Below, piece by piece: positions 30,249 to 40,204 of a stretch of 64,000 nucleotides of DNA (its first letter is position 1; every line of letters starts with the position of its first letter). The notes beneath the pieces are model-generated. The model was not told where the DNA came from. It did not search any database and worked only from the letters and a program-made list of their open reading frames with translations. The DNA comes from Patescibacteria group bacterium UBA2023 (GTDB lineage Bacteria; Patescibacteriota; Gracilibacteria; BD1-5; UBA2023), in NCBI GenBank assembly GCA_002335145.1, contig DDBV01000024.1, positions 1,021 to 65,020 of the forward strand, given 5' to 3'. The position numbers and the translations under genes were made by a program.

Positions 30249-32225
30249 CTATGCGTGAGGTTTGAAGTAAAGCGGCTTGCCGTTCTCGCGAACAATCTGA
30301 CTCTGGGACTCAAGTGTCCGAACAAGCTCGTCCCACTCGTCGCGGGAAAGTCCGAAGCGGGGTGAGGTAGCTTCCTGTAGGAGGAGTTTTCCTTGCTTGC
30401 GGGCGTAGGCACAGTACGCGTCGATCTTCGTGTTTCCTGTCACGGACTCGATCTCGAATGTCTTCTCGATCCACGCCCGAAGCGTCCGTTGTGGGAGGTG
30501 GTACGCGCGAAACTCCCGGAGGATACGCCCCGAATCGATATGCACGGCGTTATATTTGAGCAGCGAGAAGAGTCGCATGAGCTCGTCACGTGGAAGTCCC
30601 CTCCCGGCGATCTCAGCCTCCTCCTGGTTCGTGATTTTCACCGAGAATCTGGTCGTGATGTTCGAGAAGATCTTGGCGTACCGGGGATCGAGATCCTTCC
30701 GCATAGTCTGGGCCATGAAGACGAGCTTGAATCCCGCCCCTGCCCCCTTCGATAGAAGGCTCGTAAGGACACGGATGAGCTTCTCGGATTCTTCCCGGCC
30801 GGCGGACACCACGAGGTCCATAAGCTCGTTCACGATGACGAAGACCTCCTTCATATCGGTATTTGGATACGCCTCACGGTACGCCCGGAGGTTCGAGTGG
30901 ATCCCGATGATCCGGTGGCGCTCGGCCATGCGGGTATCGAGCTCTTCGAGGATCTCGACGGTCTTCTCGGGATCGGCGTGACGGAAAACTCAGAAGGAAG
31001 CGAGTCCGTCGAGATACTGTCCGTCGGACTCCTTGGAGTCGAAGAAGTGAAGCTCGTACGGGCGGCCTTCGGATACGTGCCGCAACAGCGAGAAGACGAG
31101 ATTCTTCACGAGAACGTCCTTCCCGTGCTGGGTCGTCCCCACCACGAAAGAATGCAGGAGCGCATCGGTCGGAACCGAGTACGGAACCTCGACGATCCGA
31201 TCCTTCCGGACTTCCGGATAGAATCCGAGGAGTACGTGCCCCTTCGGGATGGTGAGCGTCGCAGGATCCGGCTCTCGTACGAGCCAGAGAGCCTTCTTCG
31301 CGAACCGTACGACGGTATCGTTCTTGTGTGTCTCGACGAGGATCTCTCCGAAGTCTGACCCATCCCTGGAGTACCCCGGTAGGACGCGTCGAAGTTCTTC
31401 CGCGCACCCGAGAAGCCCAGCCTTGACTTGCTCTCCGGAGAGACCGTTCTCAGTGACGGAGAATGTCACCACGTCATCGCGGATCGAGAGGTCGCGGATA
31501 TAGTTCTTCTCGCCGAGGACGCGGGATACAGCCGAATTAAGACCCTTGAGGATGCTCCGCTGGTCTGGAGGAGTCTGGAACTCCACGAGCGCTTTTCCTT
31601 CGAAGGGAACCGCCGAGAGATCGAAGAAGTATCGAAAGAGGAAGCGATGTGCCCGGAGCATCTCCGTGAATGACTCACGGTCCATCGCCCGGCGCAGGAA
31701 CCCGATATAGGTGACGAGCAAGCGTCCGAGGGGCGTCCTCGGTCCAGCTCCGTCTCTCCCCTTCCGCCCAAAAGCGGACAAGAGGAGGCGAACGATAGAC
31801 CGCACGATGAAGCGGAGCGTCCCAAAGACAATGAACCATGCGAGTCGGAAGAAGAACCCGACCACACGAGCGAGGTTTACTCGTCCTTGCGAGTATCTCA
31901 CAAGTACTTCGAGCCCGATCTTGAGAAGCACCAAGGGAAACATCAAGGCAGAGAATGTCATGGCTGCGACTCCGGTCTTTCCACTCTCCTTGAGCCATTC
32001 TTGGCGGGAGAAGAAATCCGAGACGGGTTCGATGAAGGTATCGTGGAGAAAGTTCGGCCCTTGCTGACCCGCGACGGAGGGGGGTTGGACGAAGTACCGC
32101 GGAAGTGCGTCCATCACTCCCGTAGAGAGTCGATATCCGACAAATCCGAGTAGAGCAAATAGACTTATGAGGAGAACGAATCCCGAAAGGGCGAAAGTTA
32201 TAAGAAAAAGACGCTTTGTTTTCAT
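30249..32225 (-). CDS. FtsK/SpoIIIE-like membrane ATPase with altered Walker motifs
   Basis: 658 residues. Two membrane helices (about 7-33 and 85-140) precede a domain like the FtsK alpha/beta ATPase. The Walker A region reads VVGTTQHGKD (about 363-370): the Ser/Thr after the P-loop Lys is Asp. The Walker B region reads VFVIVNEL (about 461-468): the usual Asp is Asn. A later FKLVFMAQTMRKDLDP fits FtsK motif III. Related proteins pump DNA at division or conjugation. With both metal-contacting residues changed, it may be catalytically altered or inactive. One TGA at 30990-30992 is Gly. It lies in an operon of envelope proteins, which suggests a DNA-transfer or secretion complex, but no relaxase is seen. 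Confidence 0.8.
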
Positions 32226-32445
32226 GGACGTTTGATGAAGGTATAAAAATCCGGCGGGAACAGATCATGAGTCCGTCCCGGTCGGGTTCGCACCGGAGAG
32301 CGAGTGGATCTTCGCTTCACGGTACCGAGGATGTTAAAGAGCGCTGGTCGTCCGGATGACTGCGAACAGCCTACGGAAAAAAGCGAAGGGACCGATGGAG
32401 GTACGTTCCAGAGAAAGTCGAAGCGACCGGAAGCCCTTGTGCACA

Positions 32446-32474
32446 AGAAAAACCCACCTCGTTTGAAGTGGGTA
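32446..32474 (-). terminator. Terminator-like hairpin on the minus strand
   Basis: On the minus strand ACCCACTTC...GAGGTGGGT (32473-32452) is followed by TTTTTC. It lies between the 292-residue gene and the FtsK-like gene, so it could reduce expression of the downstream part of the operon. The rest of 32226-32551 holds no gene I can defend; an 80-codon minus-strand frame there has no support. Confidence 0.65.
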
Positions 32475-32508
32475 CTCGGAGTTGAATGAAGGAGATTTTG
32501 AAGGGTTT

Positions 32509-32545
32509 TCTCGAAGCTTTCTCGAAGCTTTCTCGAAGCAAACGA
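32509..32545. repeat. Three tandem 11-bp repeats
   Basis: The unit TTTCTCGAAGC occurs three times in a row, with one AAACGAGAA flank partly complementary to it. It lies 6-40 bases from the stop of the 292-residue gene. It could be a protein-binding site or a simple slippage product. Confidence 0.7.
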
Positions 32546-32551
32546 GAAGGT

Positions 32552-33430
32552 TTAGGGATGATCGGAGAATCTTCCTACGAAACGATACCCCTGTCTCGGA
32601 GGACAGACCAGAATTGTTTCGGAAACAGTCTTGGCATTGAGTCCAAGCTTCTTTCCGAATTCATGTTCGATCAGGCTCTCGACGAGCGAACGAAGCTTCT
32701 TGTTCTTTTCGTTATCATCCTTACCTTGAAGCTGGAAATGTTTTAGGAAGTACTCTTTTTCCAGAACGGATCCCCCGGCGTTCGCGAGCGTTCGAAGAAA
32801 CTCGGACTTCAATTTGGCGTCGTACGGACTTTGAAGGACTTCATTTCCATCCCTGAGTAAGTACCCGGTCTCCATATCGAAGGCATATCCGGGAGCGAAG
32901 ATATAGTACCGCCCCTTCGAGGACTGCTCCGGCACGAGTTTTCCGGCATCATCGAAATTCCAGTACATGACATGATTCTCCTTCTGGATATGGTACGCCC
33001 GAGAGCTCACGGGATTCGGACGATCCACGAAGAAGAATCCGAACCGCCACTCCTCTCCCCATCGCTCTCGCACGTTCGCATGGAAGTTCACGAGCTGGTT
33101 CTTGAAGGCTCGTTTGAGCTTGGACTGCGTCGGTTGGTCGAGTTTCCTATCCGGATCGAAATTCGTAATCTCCACCTCCCCTCCCAGTATCCGAGCACCG
33201 AACCATCCTCTCGCGGCAATCGGGCCGACGTACTGGATACCGACAACCTTCGTCCCGTCCGAGAGTTGTTTCGGCTCTCCCACCGCCAAGCACTCCGTCT
33301 CATCGATCTGCGGTTTCCGGCTTTGGTGGTCTATCTCATAAGAGTAGAGATAAAATCCTGTCTCGACGAGGTTCTGGAGCGTATCTTTGATACCAGCAAC
33401 GACGTAGGTGCGGTAGGGTTTAGTCGGCAT
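32552..33430 (-). CDS. Protein with a C-terminal winged-helix-like domain, 292 aa
   Basis: 292 residues, starting at MPTKPYRTYVV; the frame is open to 33562 but those residues do not look like protein. The first 190 residues are mixed alpha/beta with many aromatic residues (WGEEWRFGFFFVDRP). The last 90 (LGLNAKTVSETILVCPPRQGYRF after a charged helix) resemble the OmpR-type winged helix, including the G-Y-R turn of its hairpin. It may bind DNA or partner the FtsK-like ATPase. No TGA occurs in it. Assignment of the domain is by eye. Confidence 0.65.
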   Translation of the reverse strand: MPTKPYRTYVVAGIKDTLQNLVETGFYLYSYEIDHQSRKPQIDETECLAVGEPKQLSDGTKVVGIQYVGPIAARGWFGARILGGEVEITNFDPDRKLDQPTQSKLKRAFKNQLVNFHANVRERWGEEWRFGFFFVDRPNPVSSRAYHIQKENHVMYWNFDDAGKLVPEQSSKGRYYIFAPGYAFDMETGYLLRDGNEVLQSPYDAKLKSEFLRTLANAGGSVLEKEYFLKHFQLQGKDDNEKNKKLRSLVESLIEHEFGKKLGLNAKTVSETILVCPPRQGYRFVGRFSDHP

Positions 33431-33580
33431 GGATTCCGAAGAAGAGCGTATACTTGAGGCTAAGTATACCCGATCGCGAGAAATCGCCAAGCCTCCCGTG
33501 TCGCGACATCGGGAGGCGGACGGGGTGTCGCAGATGCTCTCGATAATATTTCTTGGAGTCATGTCATCTCCGAGTTATCG

Positions 33581-34447
33581 CTAGTTTGCTTGGTACCCTT
33601 CTGGCATACGGGATGCCGGTGTCTCGGGCGGAAGTTCTTCGACAGTCGCGAGAATCGTCCGTAGCTCGTTCGCCGCCTGCACGATATTTTGCTTCGTCAG
33701 TCCGTCCTGCACACGAAATTGGAGCGAGTCCGCATACCCGATAATTCCGTATCACGTCCACTCTTGAAAAATTGAATCGATATCATTCTTAGGTCTACTG
33801 GCTTCGTATACCTCCCAATCCCTACCTTCTTTCTTCACGCCCGTGGGCCAGCCTATGAAGGTATAGAGCATAGTGTTCAATCCATTCGGATTTCGTGCGA
33901 TTTCCGGCGGAATGACATTCTCCGTTTCCTGTCCCTGTCAGAATATCGGAGCATCTGGACTAGCTACGAGCCAACCTTCAGATAGGACGGTTCCTCGTCC
34001 GCTTCCCATCACCGGAGCATCTAGGAGATCTCGGACGGTTACCTTTGGGCCGGATGGGAGGAAAAATGTCGTCTGTTTCGGATAAGAAGATTGCCCCTCT
34101 GTGAGGACTCCTCGCTCTTCGCAGTTTCCGGGTAGTTGGAGGGAGAATTTTCGGATTTTTCCATCAAGTCTCTTGATACTCTCGGTTTCATCCACCTCTC
34201 CCCCGCGCCAGGCGCGGATACCTTTTTCGTAGGTGAATTCACACCCCGGTACTACTACATCTCACGACAATGGGGTGTTATCGGAGGGTGCGACAGTTGC
34301 GTGATTCTCGACTATTGACGCCGTACCCGTCTCTATCGCAGATCCAGAAGAAACTTCATTCTCTGGAGTCTGGACATCCGGAGTCGAACAGGAAGCCAGC
34401 GAGATACTAAGGAAACAAAGTGCCAGATAGCGGCTGTATGCATTCAT
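33581..34447 (-). CDS. Lipoprotein, 288 aa
   Basis: Signal with lipobox (CFLSISLASC, Cys about 19), then a Glu/Thr/Ser-rich linker and a globular region to residue 288. Three TGA codons are Gly (for example PLSGDVVV and IFGQGQE). Function is unknown. It is one of four envelope proteins in this operon, which suggests a surface structure. Confidence 0.8.
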
Positions 34448-34476
34448 ACGGTATGATGGTAAGAGATAAAGACGGA

Positions 34477-34902
34477 TTACTTCTTCGCGTCGGAGTCCTT
34501 CTTGAATCCGTCCGCGATAAGCGAGAGCTTGTTGTGTATCGCGAGTGGTACGAGTAGGCACTCGAACGCTACGCGGATAAGCACGAATGTCGCGAGCCAG
34601 AGCACGAACGGAGACCGAATGCCGAGTAGGTTGAGTGGCATGGACAGTATCTCGTACTGCGATGCCTTCATGATGACGACGAACGCGGCAATCTGGACGA
34701 TGAAATGAAGAATCTTCGCGAGATCCCAGAGGTAGAATCGCTCGAAAGAGAAGAGGAATCCGAAGGCCTTGAACGGCGATTTCATGATGAGGATAGGGAT
34801 ATCCTTCACGAGGAAGATGAGGAATCTCACGGGCTCAGAGAGAGCCATATTGGTAGAAGAGAATCCTGACTGGTTCGGATTATTGGTCGTTTCTTGCTGC
34901 AT
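34477..34902 (-). CDS. Membrane protein, 141 aa
   Basis: It has three or four hydrophobic helices: VRFLIFLVKDIPILI, ILHFIVQIAAFVVIM, FVLWLATFVLIRVAF and a re-entrant segment near ISMPLNLLG. The N-terminal 18 residues are polar. It starts 32 bases after the 444-residue gene. No family recognised. In T4SS- or transfer-like operons small polytopic proteins of this kind build the channel; this is only an analogy. Confidence 0.8.
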   Translation of the reverse strand: MQQETTNNPNQSGFSSTNMALSEPVRFLIFLVKDIPILIMKSPFKAFGFLFSFERFYLWDLAKILHFIVQIAAFVVIMKASQYEILSMPLNLLGIRSPFVLWLATFVLIRVAFECLLVPLAIHNKLSLIADGFKKDSDAKK

Positions 34903-34934
34903 AAAAAATGATGAGGAAATTATCTTGTCAGCGG

Positions 34935-36269
34935 CTACCGGCTCGACTCATACCCCTTGGCGGCTTCTGCCTTAAGACGGGATTCGTACATAGACTCGAT
35001 CACTTCCCATTTCGTCTCGGTGAACAAAGTACCGAGGTCGGCATTGGAGGCGTCGTCGAGATACTTCTGGTAAAGCGCTTTGTCCATGCCTCGTGCTATC
35101 TCTCCCATAATTTTCTTGTCCGCTCGGTCGAAGACGGCCGAGAGATCCGGGTATGCCGTGCGTATATCGGAGGAAGAAAGGTCCGAGAGCGTGGTCGATA
35201 GGCTATCGGTCTTCGCGAGCATCGCGGCGTTCGGTCCGGCGAGACGGAGATACTTCGCGTCGATGGTCGCACTCGCGCTCTTGGTGAGTGCGTTGGTCTT
35301 GGCGACGACATAAGGAATCCAGTTTTCATAGGTATCCATATTGGCTTTCACGCGATCCACACACACCTTCTTGGCTTTCGCGAGCGTATCCATCCATGCG
35401 AGCAATTTCGGGAGAGTCGTAGATTTCAATTTCTCGATACTGGCGAGCTTGCGATCGATAAGGTCGTACTGAGCAAGCAGGTTCGCGCTCTTCGTGATGC
35501 TGCGAATATAGGTCGTGGTATCTCCGTCCTTGAACGGGATGCGTTCCTCGTCCGCTTCTTGATCGAGAATTTTGATAGAGTCCACGATGAGGATTTGCAT
35601 ATCCATTTCCACAGGTTTTCCGCCATTATTCGCGAAGTCGTTTTCGTAAGGGAACGCCCCCTTGATATGCACATAGGTTCCGTGTAATTCAACGAATTCG
35701 AGACCCAGAACGGATTCGAGAGCAATTATGTTGGCCCTATCGATATCCTGGTCACATCCTCATTCCGCCGTACCGAGTTCTCGGCATTTCTCTTGATACT
35801 CGGGAGACGCGGTGACATTCTTCATGAAGTCCTTACTCATATAGAGAAGCAGATCTCCGGAAGAGGTTTTGGTTATGCTATCGACACTCTCATATCCTTT
35901 TCCCTCATAGTACGTTCTTTGGCGATCGTGTTGCTCCATTTGGGACTCCTGTGGTTTTCTGGCGAGCGTCGTGTCGGTGGAGAGGATCGCGAAGGGTGAG
36001 TTGGGCTTTATGCAACTGCGCGGCCCGAGAAGCTCGGTGTAGCGGGAATATTGCTCTTGTTCACGCCAAGCGAGATTGTTTCATCATCGACCACTCATGC
36101 AGTCGTAATCATCGCTCAAGAACGTATTCACGAAGTATCCGCTCACATCGACCGTTTTGCCCTGATCAGCATCTGAGAGATCCGAGATAGAGACAGCAGC
36201 ATATACCCCAGATGGGACGACGAGAGCGAGCGATAGGACGCTCGCGAAGAGAAGAAAAGATTTCTTCAT
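34935..36269 (-). CDS. Exported protein, 444 aa, first gene of the operon
   Basis: It has a Sec signal peptide (LLFASVLSLALVVPSGVYA, cleaved near 26) followed by an OB-like start (ISDLSDADQGKTVDVSGYFV), a Cys-containing middle (DYDCMSGRGG, CREL...GGCDQD) and a long helical second half. Four TGA codons are Gly, in two GG pairs. It is probably anchored or retained outside the membrane. Its start codon directly follows a hairpin and T-run (36279-36300). No family recognised. Confidence 0.8.
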
Positions 36270-36278
36270 ATAAAAAAT

Positions 36279-36300
36279 GGCTATGGGTAAAACCGTAGCC
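36279..36300 (-). promoter_or_regulatory. Hairpin plus T-run directly before a start codon
   Basis: On the minus strand GGCTACGG (36300-36293) pairs with CCATAGCC (36286-36279), with one G-U, and is followed by ATTTTTTATATG, where the last ATG is the start at 36269. Since no gene precedes it on this strand, it is not simply the terminator of an upstream gene. It may be an attenuator or an overlapping regulator of the operon. Confidence 0.55.
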
Positions 36301-36320
36301 AAAACGATGCTTATGTGAAA

Positions 36321-36465
36321 ATTCTGGCGAATAACAAAGGGGCAGTCCATGCTCCAGTGATATTCGCCAGAATAATCACGATCGTCCTTTGAACAAAGGG
36401 GTGTAGGAGGCATGAAACTGCCCCTTATTACGTTCAAAGGCGAACGAAAAAGCGATTATTCTGGC
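36321..36465. other. Nested, mutually exclusive inverted repeats with complementary loops
   Basis: Four perfect complementary pairs are packed into 145 bases. They are 36321-36333 with 36361-36373 (13 bp), 36366-36377 with 36454-36465 (12 bp), 36386-36394 with 36432-36440 (9 bp, extendable) and 36337-36346 with 36417-36426 (10 bp). The first two pairings share bases 36366-36373 and exclude each other. The 10-bp pair lies in the loops of two different hairpins, so they could kiss. AACAAAGGGG is repeated at 36333 and 36392. The element sits between the divergent envelope operon and the XRE regulator. It could be a regulatory RNA switch, an operator, or a transfer or replication origin. Confidence 0.8.
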
Positions 36466-36587
36466 ACACCCATTCTACCAGAACCAAGAAAAAAGCAAAT
36501 TTTTATTCTTGTGTTTTTCTTTTACTTATAAGGATATTGCGCATATAATAAGTAATGTGATATTAGTAGTGAAGTAACATTTTTCGC

Positions 36588-36827
36588 ATGAAATACGCTA
36601 AAACCGCCAAGATATGAAGTAGAATCCAGAAGCTCCGCAAGAAGTCCGGACTCTCTCAGGAGGCACTCGCCCGGAAAGCTGGAATCACCACAGCCTCCGT
36701 CGCGAAGATCGAGATCGGTGGGAGCGCTAACCCCACCATCCGCACGCTCGCGAAGATGATGCGCGTCCTCGACGCGAGCATCGACGAGCTCGTGGAGGGA
36801 TTGTTCGAGGACGATGACCAAGAATAG
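36588..36827 (+). CDS. XRE-family transcriptional regulator
   Basis: 79 residues forming a single helix-turn-helix of the XRE (Cro/CI) type: IGSRIQKLRKKSGLSQEAL, then ARKAGITTASVAKIEIGGS as the recognition unit, then PTIRTLAKMMRVLDASIDELV. One TGA (codon 9-10, in KIGSRI) is Gly. It most likely controls the adjacent divergent operon through the inverted-repeat region just upstream, as in many integrated elements. It overlaps the next small gene by one codon-length spacing. Confidence 0.9.
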
Positions 36828-36828
36828 C

Positions 36829-36948
36829 ATGGCAAGAAGGCAAGAACCGGAACGCGAGTTCACGTTCGAGTACGGGCATAATCCTCCGACGATGGACGAG
36901 CAAGTCAGCTACGTCCGCTATGTCTTCGAGAAACGATTCAAATCATAA
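36829..36948 (+). CDS. Very small protein, 39 aa
   Basis: ATG at 36829 lies 1 base after the regulator's TAG, and TAA at 36946-36948 is 10 bases before the recombinase start. The sequence has charged ends and the stretch FEYGHNPPTMDEQVSYVRYV. No TGA. Tight spacing and good codon use support translation. It may modulate the regulator or recombinase, like other tiny element genes; unproven. Confidence 0.55.
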   Translation: MARRQEPEREFTFEYGHNPPTMDEQVSYVRYVFEKRFKS

Positions 36949-36958
36949 CAAAACACCT

Positions 36959-39070
36959 ATGGAAACAAAAGCACCCATCTTCGCATACCTGAGACGATCC
37001 ACCTCCAAGGAAGAGCAGGCCGAGTCCCTCATCCAGCAGGAAGACGGAATCGGGAGCATCATCAAGCGGCTCGGATTCGAGAAAGAGAGCATCACGTACT
37101 TCGCCGAGACCTACAGTGGCTTCGAGAACAAGAGACGCAAGAAGTGGGGTGAGCTACTAGAGGCTGTGGACCGCTCCAAGACCCCGTGCATCATCCTCAC
37201 GCGAGATATCTCCCGCCTCTCACGCAACCCGACGGACTCGCAGGGAATCATGGATCGTCTCTACGGGGATAACAAGAAAAAGCGCCTCATCGACAAGATC
37301 TATTCCCTAGACTACGACGGCATCAAGACATGGGATCGGACTACGGACAAGGAGGAAGTCCACCGGGCGCTTTCCGCGAGCTACTACGACAGCCTCGATA
37401 CCAGGCGGAAATCTGTGGGAGGAATCCTCCTGAAGCTCGAAGACCGACAATTCCCCTATGCCGCGCCGAAGGGTCTTGAGAGCGTGAAGATTGGGAATCG
37501 GCGAATACTGAAGCAAAGTGAGCTCATGCCGTTCGTACGGCGAGCATTCGAGATGAAGACGGAAGGATGGAACCACAAGGTGATCTCCCGTTATCTCCGG
37601 CAAAACGCGGGCATTCGCATTCTGGATCGCCATCTGACCGACCGATTCTTCCGAAATCCTATCTACATCGGCGAGTACACGGAGAAAACGACGGGAAAAC
37701 ATTTCCCGAAGCTCGATTTTGTCGAATGACATCCTCCCATATCCCGAGCACTGTGGGACAAGACGCAGAAGTACATCGGCCGAACGATATCGCAGTACGG
37801 CGAGAAACAGGAGTGACACCTCCTCGAATCGAGAATCCGGTCGGAAAGCGGACATGCGTTCTCGAAATACGTCGTGAAGCAGATTTACCCCTCGTACAAA
37901 GGACGTTTCAAGGACGCGTCGGGAGAAGAGATATTCATCCACATCTCCGAGCGTCAGATACTCGAGGCCTTCCTCAAGATCGTAGTGAAGATGGTTTCGG
38001 ATTTCTCGCAGAAGTTCCTCATGGCCTACGAAGGAGAAATTACCATGACGGCGACGCAAGTGGTAGCGAGAGAGGGTACGAATATGAAGAATTCTCAAAC
38101 GGCGGAACTCTTCCGGAAGAACGTGGAGGAATCGAAGCGGTCGGGTGAACAGATGATGCCGCAAGAAGGACTCGATGCCTTCGCCGACGCGATAGACGAC
38201 TACGTCTGCAAGCTTGGACTCCTGACGGCGGGACGGGAATTTTTCGACCAGCAACCGGGAGGCTTCGCCAAGCATTTGGAGAAGAGCCTCGCGAAGGCAA
38301 AGAAGAAAAAGGCTCTCCAAGGAATGTCGGAGGACTACTTCGCGAGGAAGCTCCTCATGGACAAGGGCATGGAACTGTACCGGGAGAGCGGGAAGCCCTA
38401 TGTCTTCAACGAGGAGACCGGTTACGACCCCATCGGGTCGCTCGACCGGAGATTTCGCACTGCCAAACAGACCGTTGGACGATCCATTGCCGTGGAGCGT
38501 ATCGCCGAAGCGCTCAAGAAGCAATTCGACACGAATACGCGCGATTTCAAGGAGGCAAAAGCGAATCAAGTCAGAGCCCTGGAGAAGCGGAAAGAAGAAA
38601 TCGAATCGGAACGGAAGAACTACCGCCGGGAAGCCCTCAAGATGGGATACGCGCGAGAAGAGATCGAAGAGACGACCAAGGACATGGACAGCGATCTTCG
38701 GGCACTCGAAAGCCGTATATCGGACCTGTCGCGCGACACGGAAATGGAACGGTATTTGGATCGTTTGCCGGAAATGCTTCTCGAAACAGTCGAACTCGCC
38801 AGTAATGGTATTTCCAGAGCCAAGATAGAGGACCTCCGGGCAGATCTGAAAACGCTCCTGGAAATATCAACAGTCGAACTCACCGTGACCAACAAAAAAG
38901 AGCTTCAGGTAAAGCTCTTTGAGGTGCTAGAGGGGTTGATTTCTAGCGATGGGGATCTACTGGACACTCCTACGTGGAGAATAAATACCAGGAAATACCA
39001 AAAACTCCTTAAAATAAGACTTCCGCTATGTCATTCAAATTACCATTATCAGGAGTTGCGGGGAAGTTAA
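36959..39070 (+). CDS. Large serine recombinase
   Basis: 703 residues. The N-terminal resolvase domain (FAYLRRSTSKEEQAESL, catalytic Ser about 14, with the partner Arg residues in ILTRDISRLSRN) is followed by a recombinase DNA-binding domain (GWNHKVISRYLRQNAGI, NPIYIGEYTEK). A long coiled-coil region comes next (about 520-640). There is no zinc-ribbon Cys cluster like that at 54518-56194. TGA codons at 37727 and nearby are Gly. Such enzymes integrate or excise phages and mobile elements. The last codons overlap the 3' end of the retron reverse transcriptase by 62 bases, tail to tail, and the last 25 residues have a different character. This suggests the retron inserted there and replaced the original end. 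Confidence 0.9.
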
Positions 39071-40202
39071 CTGCGAAATTTAAAGTAGAAAAGTCTCGCA
39101 AATAACGAGCATGACTACCTTCCCGATTTACCATAGAAATATAACTAGCATATCCTTGAACAATCAGCTTAAAATGATCTATATCTCTAGCCTTCTCCTT
39201 TTTCTTTCTATGTTTTCGATTCCACACAAGGAAAGCTGCTTCCCACCCTTTGGTTCTTATGGAGTGTAAAATCGCCCGCCACTTTCGATATACGCCCCTT
39301 CCAATACTTAACTCTGAATTATTTACTACTATACCAGTCACGCGCTGTTGTTCGCTATTTGTAAAAATCTGGACTTTGGAAAGATTCATCAAAAAACCCT
39401 CACTCTCCATAATTTCCTCAGCATAGGAAATGAGCGTATCAGGATTGAGATTTTCATCATTATACGAAAAGGTTAAGTCATCCGCATAGCGTGAGTACGT
39501 TAAGTGAAGCATGTGATTTTTTCGATTCAATTTCTCCACAAGAAACAAAATTCGATCATCAATTCGTGCCGCAATAAGATTTGCCATCATTGGACTTGTG
39601 GAGGCACCTTGTGGAAGTTGGTTCTCATAAGTACAAAATCAAGAAAGATATGAGGCTATTTCATGGTTGGCTCATAGCACTCTCTTAAAAAATCCATATA
39701 CACGAGCTTGTGAAATAGATGGAAAGAAGTCGGCTATATCCAGTTTTACTATTACCTTCTTATTTGCATGAAAAGAAGCATTGTGCACAGTGGATAATCA
39801 TTTTCGAAACCCAGTACAGCATTCCTTTAGGCGGTTGGGTAAGCTTGCTTCGAGTATGTTACTCAATATTCGCTTCTGAATAATTTTTAATGTAACACAC
39901 GGTTCCCTGATTATTCTATAAGAGTGATTTGCTTTGGGGATATAATAGGTGTGGTAACGGTTCTCCTTTCCTATCTTATTTGCTATTTCTGATCCCTTAG
40001 TCACTGACCGTCAAGCAATGCGATAATTTTTCCCAAACGCCAAGAATTGAATTTGAAAGAGATGAAAATCAACTTCCTCGGAAGGGAAAAGTAGCCCCCA
40101 TAAATCCTCAATAGTGGCATATTTTAACAGAAATGTCTCGGAGCGCGTCATTGTCTCTGGTAAGTATCTTTCGCCACGTCGCTTTACCACCATTCCTTTC
40201 AA
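39009..40202 (-). CDS. Retron reverse transcriptase
   Basis: 397 residues read with several TGA=Gly codons. Retron hallmarks are all present: region X NAxxH as NASFH (about 141-145), RT motif KLDIADFFPSI (Asp about 155), LPQGASTSPMMANLI, the catalytic YADD in YSRYADDLTFS (about 239-242), and region Y VTG in QRVTGIVVN (about 288). The Gly of GFRKG, conserved in retrons, is a TGA codon. It would copy part of the adjacent ncRNA into multicopy single-stranded DNA bound to RNA (msDNA). The start is either TTG 40202 or ATG 40193. It is the last gene of the minus-strand retron operon and its end overlaps the serine recombinase end. Confidence 0.93.
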
Positions 40203-40204
40203 GT

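Noticed and set aside
32196-32446. Small minus-strand frame of about 80 codons between the winged-helix-like and FtsK-like genes
   Set aside because: No motif, starts inside a palindrome, overlaps the FtsK-like start and follows a terminator-like hairpin; support too weak.
37307-38569. 420-codon minus-strand frame
   Set aside because: Antisense to the large serine recombinase with catalytic and DNA-binding motifs.
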